Source of the DNA: Arabidopsis thaliana
Taxonomy: Eukaryota > Streptophyta > Magnoliopsida > Brassicales > Brassicaceae
Direction: 5' to 3'
DNA: 64,000 bases
Assembly (NCBI RefSeq): GCF_000001735.4
Contig: NC_003071.7
Coordinates: 17,645,443-17,709,442 of the forward strand
The translations under genes were made by a program, and so were the position numbers. Positions 34,445 to 45,595 of the stretch are shown piece after piece. The notes beneath the pieces were generated by a model. It was not told where the DNA came from, ran no database searches, and worked only from the letters and a program-made list of their open reading frames with translations. Numbering within the stretch: position 1 is the first letter of the stretch; every line of letters starts with the position of its first letter.

Positions 34445-35968
34445 TCAGTTTATTCTTTTGTAGGCATTTGTCTTCTGCTGAATTCCTAAACAGTTAGTAT
34501 GTGAAAATAAATCATCATCATCTTCCCACGATAAAACATTAGCAGTTGTAGCAGAATTTACTATCTTCTGATCATCCAGTTCAACTTTGAGATCAGACAA
34601 AGCCTCTTTCAACGACAAAACTTTAGCAGCAGCACTAGTAGATTTGGCTTTCTCCTTCTCCAGTTCAACTTTGAGATCAGAATAAGTATCCTTCAACAAC
34701 AAAAATTTATCAGTAGCAGTAGCATTCTTTGCCTTCTCCTTACCCAGTTCAGTTTTGAGATCAGACAATGTATCCTCCAACGACAAAACTTTAGCAGTAG
34801 ATTTAGCCTTCTCCTTGTCCATTTCAACTTTGAGATCTGACACAGTCTGCTCAAGATTCTTGACGTGTTCCTCAAGTTGTTGAATCCGACACCCATCAGC
34901 ATTTGCTTTCTTAAACGCCACGCAAACCTCCTCAAGTTTTGCCTTCAACCACTCCAACTTAAAACCTACTTCCGTCAGCTCGGTCAATTCGCTATGAACG
35001 TTGCTTAGCTCAGTCTCTGAAATACTCTGTGGCGGTTTAGCCATTGTCTCGATGACCCTAAGAAGGACACTCATGTATTCTGTCTTCACTACTTGGTTCT
35101 TTGATCTGAAATCTTCTGCTATATCTGGATGCTCCTCGAAAATTCGCTTCACTGAAGTAACCTGCCAAAGAAAAATGAATTTTGAGTTTGAATCTTGTGT
35201 GGTTTTTATCAACCAGAAAAAACCAAAAAAGCAACTTACCTGAGAAGAAAGAACCTTGAAACCATTGATATCCACAGTTTCCTTCTCAGACTTATCTGGA
35301 TACTCTAAGGAACTTCTTAAGAGCTTATTAGTGAATGAAGCTGGAAACATATGATATCCTTCAACAACTTCAATAACTTTAATATAGATTTCAATGTTGA
35401 ATCTGTCGTTATCAAGAAAGATTTTGTCTAGAAGCTTTTTTCGAGGCAATGTCTGTGGAAAACCCCAGCTTAGTGAGTCATCACAAAACCATTGATCACC
35501 TATTTCTGTTAAGACAAAAACAAAAGTGTAACTTCAAGTTTTCTTCATCTTCAATCAGATAAGATGTGTGTAGTTCTCTTAGAGACACAGTCACACAGAG
35601 AGAAGATGAGTTAAAATACGTACCAGGTGTTCGATGAAGTTCTTTGCCTGATTGATTCAGCAAAACAAAGTAAAAATTAGCTCTCCTTTTCCAATTAAGT
35701 CCAAGTGATTTAGGATCATCAGGGGACAGGAACAAAGACAAGTAATTATCATCAGCACTTCCCTTGGGATAAAATTTAATATACCTGACAAAAACAACAA
35801 TAAGATTATTATTGTTGCATGCAGAGAAGAAACTTAAGAAAGCTAGCTAAAGAGAGACTCTTACCAATTGCAGCCACCGCTTGGGAAAGGAGGAGAGTTT
35901 ATCGGAGAGCTCTTTTGGGAGAAGTTGGTTACCGTCAAAGTTAAAGCTTTGCGGAATTGCGTCCCCAT
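34445..35968 (-). CDS. MATH plus long coiled-coil protein, copy C
   Basis: Exons 35968-35865, 35784-35624, 35505-35240 and 35161-34445 give 415 aa. The MATH domain (TLTVTNFSQKSS…GGCNWYIKFYP…NQSGKELHRTPG) is followed by a helical block (HPDIAEDF…KPPQSISETEL). The coiled coil contains at least three copies of a roughly 30-residue unit of the form SDLKVELEKEKAKS…KVLSLKD. Exon 3 has a 20-residue insertion (FPASFTNKLLRSSLEYPDKS) compared with the other copies. The frame is open through the third intron (35162-35239), but splicing there restores the family sequence SSQ-VTSVKRIF. Function unknown; the expanded repeat suggests a scaffold or oligomerisation role. Confidence 0.84.
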
Positions 35969-36303
35969 CTGTTTACTTTTTAAGGTTTTGGTAGTTCTTC
36001 GAGGGAGGAGAAAACAGACGAAATACTTGGAGATTTGTTTGATCCTTGAATCGTAGGCGGAGATCTAGACACACACGAAATCTGATTAGTGGAAGAAAGA
36101 AAACCTCAAAATTAAATATAAAGATAATCCTTATCTACGAAAAAGGGGGAACAAGTATTAATCTGATTATATTTACAATCCATGCAATTACAAAATCTTG
36201 AAAAATCATATTCTTTTATTTAATTGGCTGATAAGTAATTTAGTAATTTGGAGATTTGTTAATTAATGAAACCTTTTTAAGCTTTGACAGAAAACATAGT
36301 TAA

Positions 36304-37397
36304 TTAATGTTTTGAGATTGAGAAACAAGAGAGAAAGAATCTCTTTATGAAAAAATCTATGAACTCAAACGAAAAAACTTTATCAGCAACGATCTTCTCC
36401 TTTTCTAGTTCAACTTTGAGATCCCACACAGTAAGCTCCAGATTCTTGACTTGTTCCTTCAGTTGTTGTACCTGAGAACCATCAGAAACTGATTTCTTCC
36501 TCTCCAAGGAAGCCTTCTCAAGCTTTGACTTTAACCAGTCTAGCTTGAAGCCTACTTCCGTTAACTTAGTCAACTCGCTGTAAGCATTGCTTAGCTCAGT
36601 CTCAGACAAACTTAGAGGAGGCTTTCTCAGTGTCTTGATGAGGCAGAGGAGAGTATTCATATGTGCTTTCTTCACCAGTTTGTTCTTTGGTAAGAAATGT
36701 ACTGCAGTGTCTGGATGCTTCACGAAGATCCAACTCACTGATTTAACCTGCATGCACAAGAAAAAAATGTAATAATGTTAACTAGATGTAACATCTAATT
36801 CTCAGTTGATTTTTCTTCATGAAACAACTTCAGCTACTTTAATGTAGACTTCAATGGTTAGTTTGTTGTTCTCCAGAAACCCTTTTTCTTGAAGCTTGCT
36901 AAGAGGCAACGTCTTAGAGAAACACCAGTTTGAGACCTCGGGGCAGAACAAGTTGCATGCTTCTGTAAGAAAGATATACACAGAGGGATCTTTAATCAAA
37001 TTTTTCTATTTCTTTCAGATATTAAACAAGTGGGAGATTATAATGTCATTACCAGATGTTCTACAGAGCTCTTTGCCGGATTGATTCAACAAAACGACGT
37101 AATAACTAGCTCTCATTTTCCATCCAGGTTCCATTGATTCAGGATTCGAAACACCAAAGTACACATACAAGTGATCAGAAAAAAATCCCTTGGCATATAC
37201 CCCAAGAAACCTACAAGATTAAACACTTTTAACTTGTAACAACATGTTATTATAAGAAATCTAAAGATCTGATGCTTCTCGATCGATTTACCATTCGCAG
37301 CCGCCCATTGAGAAGGTTTCCGAGTTTATGCATGATCGTTCCTTTGGGAGAAGTTATCAATCTCCCATGTAAAAGCCTTCTTCAATTCTGTCTCCAT
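36304..37397 (-). pseudogene. MATH plus coiled-coil copy D, frameshifted
   Basis: All four exon regions are present: 37397 to about 37306, 37210-37053, 36962 to about 36790 and 36747-36304. Exon 1 starts METELKKAFTWEIDNFSQR and runs into TAA at 37326-37328; another frame then gives SCINSETFSMGGCEW, the family sequence. Exon 3 reads NNKLTIEVYIKVAEVVS and stops at 36817; deleting one T would give VVHEEKSTEN, as in the relatives. Exon 4 is open (VKSVSWIFVKHPDTAVHF…) and ends FSISKH. Two separate frame breaks in the MATH domain argue for a pseudogene; unusual splicing could hide one of them. The exon 2 coding frame is intact, so decay may be recent. Confidence 0.65.
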
Positions 37398-37399
37398 TT

Positions 37400-38422
37400 G
37401 CTAAAAGATGCTGCTCTCTCAACTCTCAAGTTTAACAAAATGGTTTCTTAAATTTTTACTCTTAATATAGGAAAACCGAACCCGTAATAATTAATCAAAC
37501 GAGATAACTAGACCAAAATCTTCATATAAAAAGTTTAATACAATTAGTCATAATTATATTAACTAGATCTGTAACTTATTATCTTATTTAAATTCCAAAA
37601 CTTACAGATCAGTTGTATGCGGTTTTTTATTAGGATAAAAGTAACTTTTGCTTCTTTTTTTTCTCTTAGATAATATTTTCAAAAAGGTTTAATTATAAAT
37701 GAAATTGCTTTTATAAATAATAACCAAATTATGGTTAAAAATATGGAAAACATAAATAAAAATTAATAACTATGGATTTTCTACTCCTAAATAGCGATTG
37801 TATTTATTTCATTTTGCAACGTTTGTTGGAAAGTCTATTTTTGTAGCAATATCTGTCACTCCTCTTCTAATAATTTACAAAGTTTAATTTGGTGGGACGA
37901 ATTCTTGAGATAGAAGAAGAGACGCAATCAATTACCTATAGTTTGTTTCCTCTGTTTTGCATTTAAAAACTTGTGTTTCAAGGCACCTTAGGGGACGTTT
38001 TGATCTATTTTAAAAAAACAGAGAACTATCAATGAACTTAGTAATAATATAGTTGTGTAGTGACCAAATACAAAGAGTGAGACTGCGTTGGTTATATACT
38101 TCTATTATGTAACCAAAAATGATATAAAAAAAAACAAGTCAGGGAATGGAAAAAAAAAAGACTAGGTATTCAAACTTGCTTGAAAAAAGTGATAAGAACT
38201 GAGACAAAGAATTATTGTCCCCAGCTATGAGATGTTTAGGCAAAATCTCTTTGGATCAAGAATATATTAACCAATTTTTTCCTAAATTGAAAAACTAGTG
38301 ACTTAGTGTTTTGAGATTGAGAAGCAAGTGAGAAAGAATCTCTTTATAAAAAAATTATGAACTCAAACGAGAAGGAATCTGCAGCTGGTTAACGAGAAGT
38401 GGGAAGGAATCTGCAGCATCCT
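37400..38422. other. Spacer between MATH copies D and E
   Basis: AT-rich. The stretch at about 38300-38385 closely matches the 3' coding end of copy D (36310-36390), so it is the ancestral tail of copy E, now behind its frameshift. No other gene seen. Confidence 0.55.
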
Positions 38423-39670
38423 TCAATAACGCAACTTTAGATATAGGAGATTTGGCTGACCTCTCCTTGTCCGATCCAGTTCAATTTTGAGATCTAACAC
38501 CTCTTTCTCCAACAACAAAACTCTTTCAGAAGCAGTAGAAGATTTAATCTTCTCATTGTCCAGCTCAAGTTTGAGATTCTTGACATGTTCCTCGAGTTCT
38601 TCCACCTGAGAACCATCAGAAATGTCATTCTTCCTCGCCAAGGAAACCTCCTCAAGCTTTTTCTTTAACCAATCTACCTTGAATCCTGCTTCTGTTAGCT
38701 CGCTCAACTCGATGTGAGCGTCTCTAAGGTCAGTCTCTGAAAGACTCCGTGGAGACCTGTCTAGTGTCTCGATAAGACCGAGGAGAACATTAATGTATGC
38801 CGTCCTCACCAACTGGTTCTTTATTCTGACATCTACTGCAATGTTTGGATGTTCCACGAAAAGCCAGCTGACCCGAGACACCTGACAACATTAAGCAAAA
38901 TCAATGTTAACATGATCGAAAAACAATCCAGAGGAAATTATGAGCTCTAAGTACTAAAAAAGAAACTAGGGGATACTTAACATACCTGAGTATAGAGAAC
39001 ATCGAAACCCTCAATATTGAACATCTCCTTCTCAGTTGTTACCCCTCCTTCATGAACAACTTCAAGTACTTTTACTTGGACTTCAATGATCAGTTTATTA
39101 TTTTCTAAACAAACTTCTTGAAGCTTGTTCGTAGGCATTACTTTGGGATGACACCATTCTAATAATTCAGTACAGAAGAGACCTTCTACTTCTGTGAGGC
39201 AAACAAAAAAACAAAATAAAATTCTCAACCTTTCTTCTTCGGCAATAAGATACATATATTATATATATAGTTGAAGTTAATTACCAAATGTTCGTTCGAG
39301 CTCTCTGCCTGATTGATTCAACACAATGAATGAATACTTGGTTCTCCTTTCCCATCCATATCGTAAGGATTCAAGATTCGGAACGCTCAGAGTCACAGCC
39401 AAGTGATCTTCAATTTGCCAAACCCTAATAAACCTGAGAAAGAAAAAAATACAAAGATTAAACCCTAAACATACAAACTAATAAGATACATCGATCTTCG
39501 AGAACAAGTTTTTGTTGAGTCTAGTGAACGAGTTTAAGAAAGCTAAAGAACTGATTCTGCTCGTTTTACCATTCGCATCCGCCGCTTATGAATATAGGAG
39601 ATATCGCATCTCCCTTCTCCAAGAAGTTATCTATCTCAAACGTGAAACTCGTCTGCTCATGATTCTCCAT
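38423..39670 (-). CDS. MATH plus coiled-coil protein, copy E
   Basis: Exons 39670-39570, 39433-39285, 39191-38986 and 38881-38423 give 304 aa. The start MENHEQTSFTFEIDNF leads into a complete MATH domain (GGCEWFIRVWQIEDH…NQSGRELERTFG…EVVHEGG). The helical block (HPNIAVDVRIKN…SPRSLSETDL) and a coiled coil (LKKKLEEVSLARKND…LKLELDNEKIKS) follow. The last 11 residues (RGQPNLLYLKLRY region) are out of register: a two-base change after LKIELD would give DKERSAKSPISKV… and a longer tail. The protein is probably still made with a new, shorter C-terminus. Function inferred only at family level. Confidence 0.83.
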
Positions 39671-40113
39671 ATCTCTTCCGAGACGCTTTCTTAGGCTTTT
39701 GTTACTTGGAAGAATCTCACACGTCTGTTTAATATTTATAGACATTGAAAATAAAACAAAACTTTTTAAAACCCTATCTCAAAAGATATAAGGAAAAGCT
39801 GAAAATTAATATTTTTAAAACAAAGTCAGAAGCAATAATTAATTAACCAAATATAATCCTATTCCTCTTTATAACTAAGTCATGAACATTTTTTTTTTCT
39901 TTCATAAAAGTCTTGTGTGGTTAGTTGTGATAATGATGCATTTGTCACAATTACTAATAATTTTAATGACAGATATGTATTTCAATTTAGATACATATGT
40001 TAATTTCATCTCTAATACATAAACAAAAGATCAATTTAAATGTTATATATTCTTCATCAAATTAATTAGATAAATAAAGAAACCAGTTACAATAATGTTA
40101 TATTTAAATCTAA

Positions 40114-40173
40114 ATGGATGAGTTCGTATCGCTGCATCCTTCTTTGAGAAATTATCCATCTCAAACGTGAAAA
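40114..40173 (-). pseudogene. Exon-1 relic of another MATH copy
   Basis: The minus strand reads HIFTFEMDNFSKKDAAI, matching the first-exon sequence of copies E and F (FTFEIDNF…KGDAI). No start codon, no following donor and no other exon lie nearby, so this is a fragment left by a deleted copy. Confidence 0.7.
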
Positions 40174-40362
40174 TATGGTAAGTGTAAGGATAAACGATTT
40201 GTTGGTTAATGTTGGAACGAAAAAATATCCAGAAATGACGCAGATAAACTAGGTCTTTTGACTATTAGAATTCATAAACCAACATAAAAACGAAATAAAT
40301 GAATCGATAATAGTGTCTATTAAATAAAATCTATAAACTACTAACCACTTGATCTCTCTACA

Positions 40363-41659
40363 TTAAGCAAACTCGTCGACCAACAAAAATCCATCATCAC
40401 AAGATTTGTCCTTTTTCTTGTCCAGTTCAACTTTGAAATCCAACACCATCAGCTCAAGGTTCTTGAAGCATTCCTCGAGTTGGTAGACCCGAGACCTATA
40501 AGCATCGTCTGATTTCTTCCTCTCCAAGGAAACCTCCTCAAGCTTTGACTTCAAATCGTCCAATTCCATCAGCTCAAGTTTCTTAACACGTTCCTCTAGT
40601 CGTTGGATCCGAGACCTATCAGCATCTGCTTTCTTATTCTTTATCGAAACTAACTCAAGCTTTGATTTCAAACAGTCCAAATCCATTAGCTCAAGATTCT
40701 TGAGGCGTTCCTCTAGTCGTTGGACCCGAGACCTATCAGCATCTGCTTTCTTATTCTTTATCGAAACTTCCTCAAGCTTTGATTTCAAACAGTCCAACTC
40801 CATCAACTCGAGATTCTTGAGGCGTTCCTCTAGTTTTTGGAACCGAGACTCATCAGCATCATCTCGTTTCTTGTCCTTCAAGGAAACCTCATGATGATTT
40901 GACTTCAAACTGTCCTGCTTCATGTCCATATTCATCAGCTCACAATTCTTAACAACTTCCTTATTTTGTTGGACCCCATTGTAAAGATCCTGTAATTCCT
41001 TGAATTCTACCATCTCCTTCCCAGTTAACTCTCCTGGATGAACAACTTCAACTACTTTTACTTCCACCGTAATGATCAGTTTGTCGTTCTCCAAAAACCC
41101 TTCTTCTTTAAGCTTGATAGGAGGCAATATTTTGGGATAACTCGATGACAACTCAGTGCAGAACAAGTCGCATGAATCTAAAAAACATTAATAAACAAAC
41201 AGATATATCAACTTAACTATATTTTACTCCAAAACAAGTTTAAGATAAGTTTATTACCAGATGGTATTTTGACCTCTTTGCCTGATTGATTAGACAGAAT
41301 CAATGAAAAATGAGCTCTCCTTTTCCATCCAGGTCGTAGTGATTGAGGATTCGCAACGTGCAGATACACAGACACGTGATCGTAGTTATTGTCTTTTATC
41401 GGATAAACTTTAACAAACCTGAGATAGAAAATAAATACAAAGATTATTTAAATCCGATTTTCTTATACAAACTAATATAATTAGATACCTTAATAAAGTT
41501 TTTTTTCGTGAATCTAGTGAACGTATACGAATTTAAGAAATCTGAATATCCTTACCAATGGCATTGGCCGCTTATGAATATAGGAGACCATATCAAATAT
41601 TTCCTCTCTGAAAAGTTTTCTATCTCAAAGGTGAAACTCGTCTTCTGATGATTCTCCAT
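40363..41659 (-). CDS. MATH plus repeated coiled-coil protein, copy F
   Basis: Three exons, 41659-41556, 41418-41258 and 41177-40363, give 359 aa. MENHQKTSFTFEIENFSERK begins the MATH domain, which continues through WFVKVYPIKDNN… and ends EVVHPGELTGKEMVEF. Unlike the neighbours there is no intron at the end of MATH, and the helical HPDIA/ETEL block is absent. The frame runs directly into a tandem coiled coil. A unit of about 38 residues ([20 protein letters not shown]…[12 protein letters not shown]) occurs roughly four times with slight changes. The third exon therefore looks like a fusion created by deletion plus repeat expansion. It ends FLLVDEFA, like copy G (FLLVEEVA). Confidence 0.83.
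40430..40910 (-). repeat. Tandem coding repeat, about 114-bp unit
   Basis: Within copy F, four adjacent units encode LKSKLEEVS…[20 protein letters not shown] variants. The best-matching neighbours (about 40600-40720 and 40720-40835) share long identical stretches such as TCAGCATCTGCTTTCTTATT, indicating recent unequal exchange. Confidence 0.85.
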
Positions 41660-41788
41660 ATCTCGTTTAGACGCTTTAATTCTTAGGGACTGTTACTTGG
41701 AGCAAAAAAAGTTTCTCACAAAACTTGTTTTTGATACTTAAGATTTCTCACACGTAAACCCTTCTCTATCTAATATATAGCAATAACC

Positions 41789-42050
41789 AAACTTTATCTT
41801 GACCTTAAAAAAAAAAAAAAACTCTATAAAACTCTATCTCAAAACCAACAAGAAACGCTCAATTTTTATTTATTTTTTAATAGATAAAATCAAAATCAAC
41901 TGTTTTGTAAGATTTCTCAAACTTTATCTTGACCATTAAAAAAAATATATATTCTATAAAACTCTATCTCAAAACCAACAAGGAACGCTCAATTTTTATT
42001 TATTTTTTAATAGATAAAATCAAAATCAACTGTTTTGTAAGATTTCCCGG
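41789..42050. repeat. Tandem duplication, 130-bp period
   Basis: Two neighbouring units start at 41789 and 41919 with AACTTTATCTTGACC. They share nearly all of their sequence through GTTTTGTAAGATTT, differing mainly in an A/T-rich run. A third partial start (AAACTTTATCT) lies near 42058. It is in the upstream region of copy F. Confidence 0.9.
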
Positions 42051-42514
42051 AGTTTCGTAAACTTTATCTCGGAGTTTATATCCTACCTATCAATGATGCT
42101 GATTCTTGCATAATACGGTAGACAAATCAAAAACAGAGATGTTAAAACGTCCATTAAAGCATCCTCCAAAGCTCGTGTACGTGGAAATCGTGGCCGTGGC
42201 TAGTTGTCTCCCTCAAAAATTTCATCGAACTAAACCAAAGCCGAAGATTTTTTTTTTATTTTTTTTTTGCTTTTACAAATCTTGTAACCTAAGCTATTTC
42301 CCTAACTTTATGTTCTTCTAATTAAACAAATAAATCGAAAAACAAAATCATATAAATCGTTAACAAATGACCAGGAACAGAGTAGGAAGACAAGACATGG
42401 GAAGATAATATAATCAATGGTGGAATTGGAAAGGTTCCGCATGCATGTAGAGTTTGCTAGAGATAGTCCTTCTGGAAAGTGTTGGATCTTTTTCTTGAAT
42501 CAAAACATGGAAGT

Positions 42515-42580
42515 TAAATTGGTTACCAGATGTATATATGGAGCTCGATCTTTCCAGATTTTATTCAACATAAAAGAACA
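42515..42580 (-). pseudogene. Exon-2 relic of another MATH copy
   Basis: The minus strand gives a decayed form of the exon 2 end (SGKIELHIY… before CTGGTAACC), matching the family pattern NQSGKELHRTSG followed by GT. Neighbouring exons are missing. Weak but in the right orientation and place. Confidence 0.45.
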
Positions 42581-42753
42581 TTAACTTTAGAAACCCCACT
42601 TTAAACAAAAACGTCCAAAGCGACGCATGTAAAACAGAGAATGAAAGCCAAAAACCAAACATAACCAGGTCTTTCCATTTAGCCGAATCTCTACTATTAG
42701 AAAACAAAATAAAAAGTAAAAAGGAAAGGAACTAAGAAAACTTGATCTCCACA

Positions 42754-44409
42754 TCAAGCAACCTCCTCAACCAACAAAAATCCATCAGCAGAAGATTTGG
42801 CCTTCTCGTTGTCCACTTCAACTTTGAGATCTGACACCATTAGCTCAAGATTCTTCACTCTATCCTCTAGAGACCCATCAGCATCTGCTTTCTTCTTCTT
42901 CTCCGAGGAAACTTCCTCAAGCTTTGACTTCAAAATCAGCTCAATATCCTTGACTCGTTCCTCGAGTTGCTGGACCCGAGACCCATCAGCATCATATGAT
43001 TTCTTCCTCTCTAAGGAAATTTCATCAAGCTTTGACTTCAAACTGTCCAACTTGGAGTCAAATTCCATCCCCTCAAGATTCTTGAGGCGTTCCTCGATGT
43101 CTTGCTCCCATTCATCATAATCATCATCATCATCATCTGCTATCTTATTATCCAAGGGAACTTCACTAACCTCATCATTTCGTTTCTTTATCTCCAAGGA
43201 AACTTCTTCAATCTTTGACTTCACCCAGTCCATCTTTACTTCCGCTAGCTCACTAACCTTGCGGTAAGCGTTTCTTAGGATATTCATGTATTCTTTCTTG
43301 AACACTTGGTTCTTTGGTTTGAACTCTTCTGCAATTTCTGGGTGCTCTGCGAATATCTTTCTCACTAAAGTAACCTGCCAAGGAAAACATGTTTTTGTTA
43401 CTCAGAAAAAGACGCAAAGACGCAACCCTAGAAAGCAAGGCATTTATTCAAAAACAGAAAAAGAGACGGATCCTTTGAAACTTGCCTGAGAAGCATAATC
43501 CTGGGAACCGATAATCTCGACAGTCTCCTCCTCCTCCTTCTTTGATACACCTCCGCCTTCTCCATCCACTGCTTCAAAATTTTTGATGTAGACTTCAACG
43601 ATGAGTTTGTCCTTCTCCAAAAACCCTTTTTCCTCAAACTTGCTAAGAGGCAAAGCCTTTCGGATACCCCAGGCTAGAGCCTGAACGCAAAACAGACAGA
43701 ATTCTTGGCTAACTGCAAATCATAAACAGAAAAGACATAAAACGCTTGCTCATGTATAATTTCACCTCTTCAAGATTCAAACATAAGTTTAGGCTATTTC
43801 CTGTTGCAAAAACATCCTATATAAAGTTCAGCATGGCATGACCAGTTGATAAGAGTCGGAATCAAACCAAGTCTAATATTCTTATTAGTATACCATCAAT
43901 CTAGAGAAATAAACCATCTTCACAGTCAATGCTGCTTTGAAATCTATACTAGATCGTTTAAAAATCCAGACACAAATGACAAATCACCAAAAAGAAAGAA
44001 AAAAACATGCAAGATATATAAACTTCATTACTAGTTGATCTGTAGAGTTCTTTGTCAGATTCATTCAGCACAGAGAAGTAAAATTTAGCACTCCGTTTCC
44101 ATCCACTTCCCAAGGATTTACTATTTGCAACGGACAGATACAAAGACATGTGATCATCATTAAGACTCTGTCCCTTCGGATAGAGGTAAAGGAACCTGAA
44201 AGAATATAAAACAAAGAAATATCAGTTTTTCAATAAAACGTTATTCTTGAATATAAATAGAGAATTGAATAACAAAGCTAATGAAATATCCAATTCTTCT
44301 CGATTTACCATTCGCATCCTCCACTCACGAATGCCTTAGACGCTATCACATCTTTCTTCTCCGAGAAGTTATCTATCTCAAACCTAAAACACGGCTTTTG
44401 ATTCCACAT
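42754..44409 (-). CDS. MATH plus coiled-coil protein, copy G (GC-AG intron)
   Basis: Exons 44409-44309, 44195-44032, 43712-43486 and 43374-42754 give 370 aa. The start [18 protein letters not shown] opens a full MATH domain ([13 protein letters not shown]…[12 protein letters not shown]…[15 protein letters not shown]). The third intron begins with GC (CTCAG then GCAAGT), the accepted minor donor. The C-terminal part has a short helical block ([12 protein letters not shown]), an acidic stretch ([13 protein letters not shown]) and coiled-coil segments ([30 protein letters not shown]). It ends FLLVEEVA, like copy F, marking F and G as closest relatives at the 3' end. It is the outermost gene of the array. 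Function only by family: MATH domains bind partner proteins. Confidence 0.84.
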
Positions 44410-44836
44410 AGCTGACCAAAAACGCTTTCGTAGATTTTTGTTAGTTTGAGCAAAGACGAATGAGTTTCTGAGAAAATTTATTTGTTAGTTTCACGCATAA
44501 AAGTCCTCTTTTTATAGAACAAGAAAAACCTTCTCAAAACCCTAGCTCAAAAACAAAACTGACAAATAAATCAATAAATAAAATAATTGATAAACCAATA
44601 CTTAATTAGACTAAAAATAATCATTCCTCCAAATAAAGAAATAGATAATCATTCCTCTCTTCGTTAATATCTAAGTAAAAAACAAATTTTACTTTATCTA
44701 CTAATGAAAAAAAATAAAAAAATTCTACAATATTATACTTTTTCTACTAAAATAAATTTTACATTTTCAATTAATTAAGGAGAATCTTCTCAGAAGTCTG
44801 TTGGTTGTGGCGGGGGCAGACCCGTGGAAGAAAGGT

Positions 44837-44982
44837 GGGTCAGCTGACCCCGCATAAAAATGGGAGCAATGAATCATTTGAACATGAACTATTATGGTTT
44901 GGTTGGCTTAATTGGTTAGTTGTTTGTGTCTTGACCCACCTAAACCCACGTTTAATGATTCATTCCTCCCAATTTTTCCTCT
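44837..44982. mobile_element. Small foldback element with perfect palindrome
   Basis: GGGTCAGCTGACCC at 44837-44850 is a perfect 14-bp palindrome. Next to it AATGGGAGCAATGAATCATT (44857-44876) is the near reverse complement of AATGATTCATTCCTCCCAAT (44955-44974), giving an inverted repeat with a ~78-bp loop. The structure resembles a non-autonomous DNA transposon remnant; no transposase is present. Confidence 0.45.
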
Positions 44983-45176
44983 ATTTTTTCTGTTGGGCCA
45001 TAGCCCATTCTTTAAACTTCAATAATTGTTTTCAAAGTGGGCAAATGACTTCTTTTCATTTTTCACTTGTTTTCTCTTTTCGGTAGATATGTCATATGTG
45101 AGACTGGATTCACCATCACCACGAAAAAGGGAGAGAGAAGGGCTAATAAAATCCGCACAAGCAAATCGGAGTTACT

Positions 45177-45308
45177 ATGTGGACCGTGAAACCGGCGGCG
45201 ATGCCGAATCAATTTCTTATGAGACCCACCGTAGCAACTTCTGTCGGCTATTCACAGCCACCACCACCGCATAATGTTATGATCGAGAATTCTTCTGAAA
45301 TTTTCTGA
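45177..45308 (+). pseudogene. Unidentified coding-like fragment
   Basis: An ATG-initiated frame of 43 codons (MWTVKPAAMPNQFLMRPTVA… then SVGYSQPPPPHNVMIENSSE) has protein-like, Pro-rich composition. Another frame just upstream reads RSYYVDRETGG. Downstream the reading stops and no exon border continues it. It may be the N-terminus of a broken gene or a captured fragment next to the 45.6-kb repeat. Family not recognised. Confidence 0.3.
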
Positions 45309-45595
45309 GCTCAATTTCTTAATTTGTGAATTGATTTGTGGCAAGAGCGACTCCATGGGACTTGGAGCCATCTCGTCTCTGCTACATATATGTGGGCAAG
45401 AGCAGTGCTACTTATGCAACAGGTAACTCCAGTGTTTTTCTTTGGGTTTTAGCTAAGATTTTTAGGCTATATGAATTGCATTTGGTTTGGACTATATGTT
45501 ATCTGTGTGGAATCGAATCAAAATTATCAATCTGGTTCGTCGGAGTTGGATCAATTGTGGAAGTGACAATTGCTAGTTTGTCGTTTGTGTTTTTA

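Noticed and set aside
35162-35239. Open reading through the third intron of MATH copy C
   Set aside because: The intervening residues (CFFGFFWLIKTTQ…) are absent from all relatives, and GT..AG borders are present.
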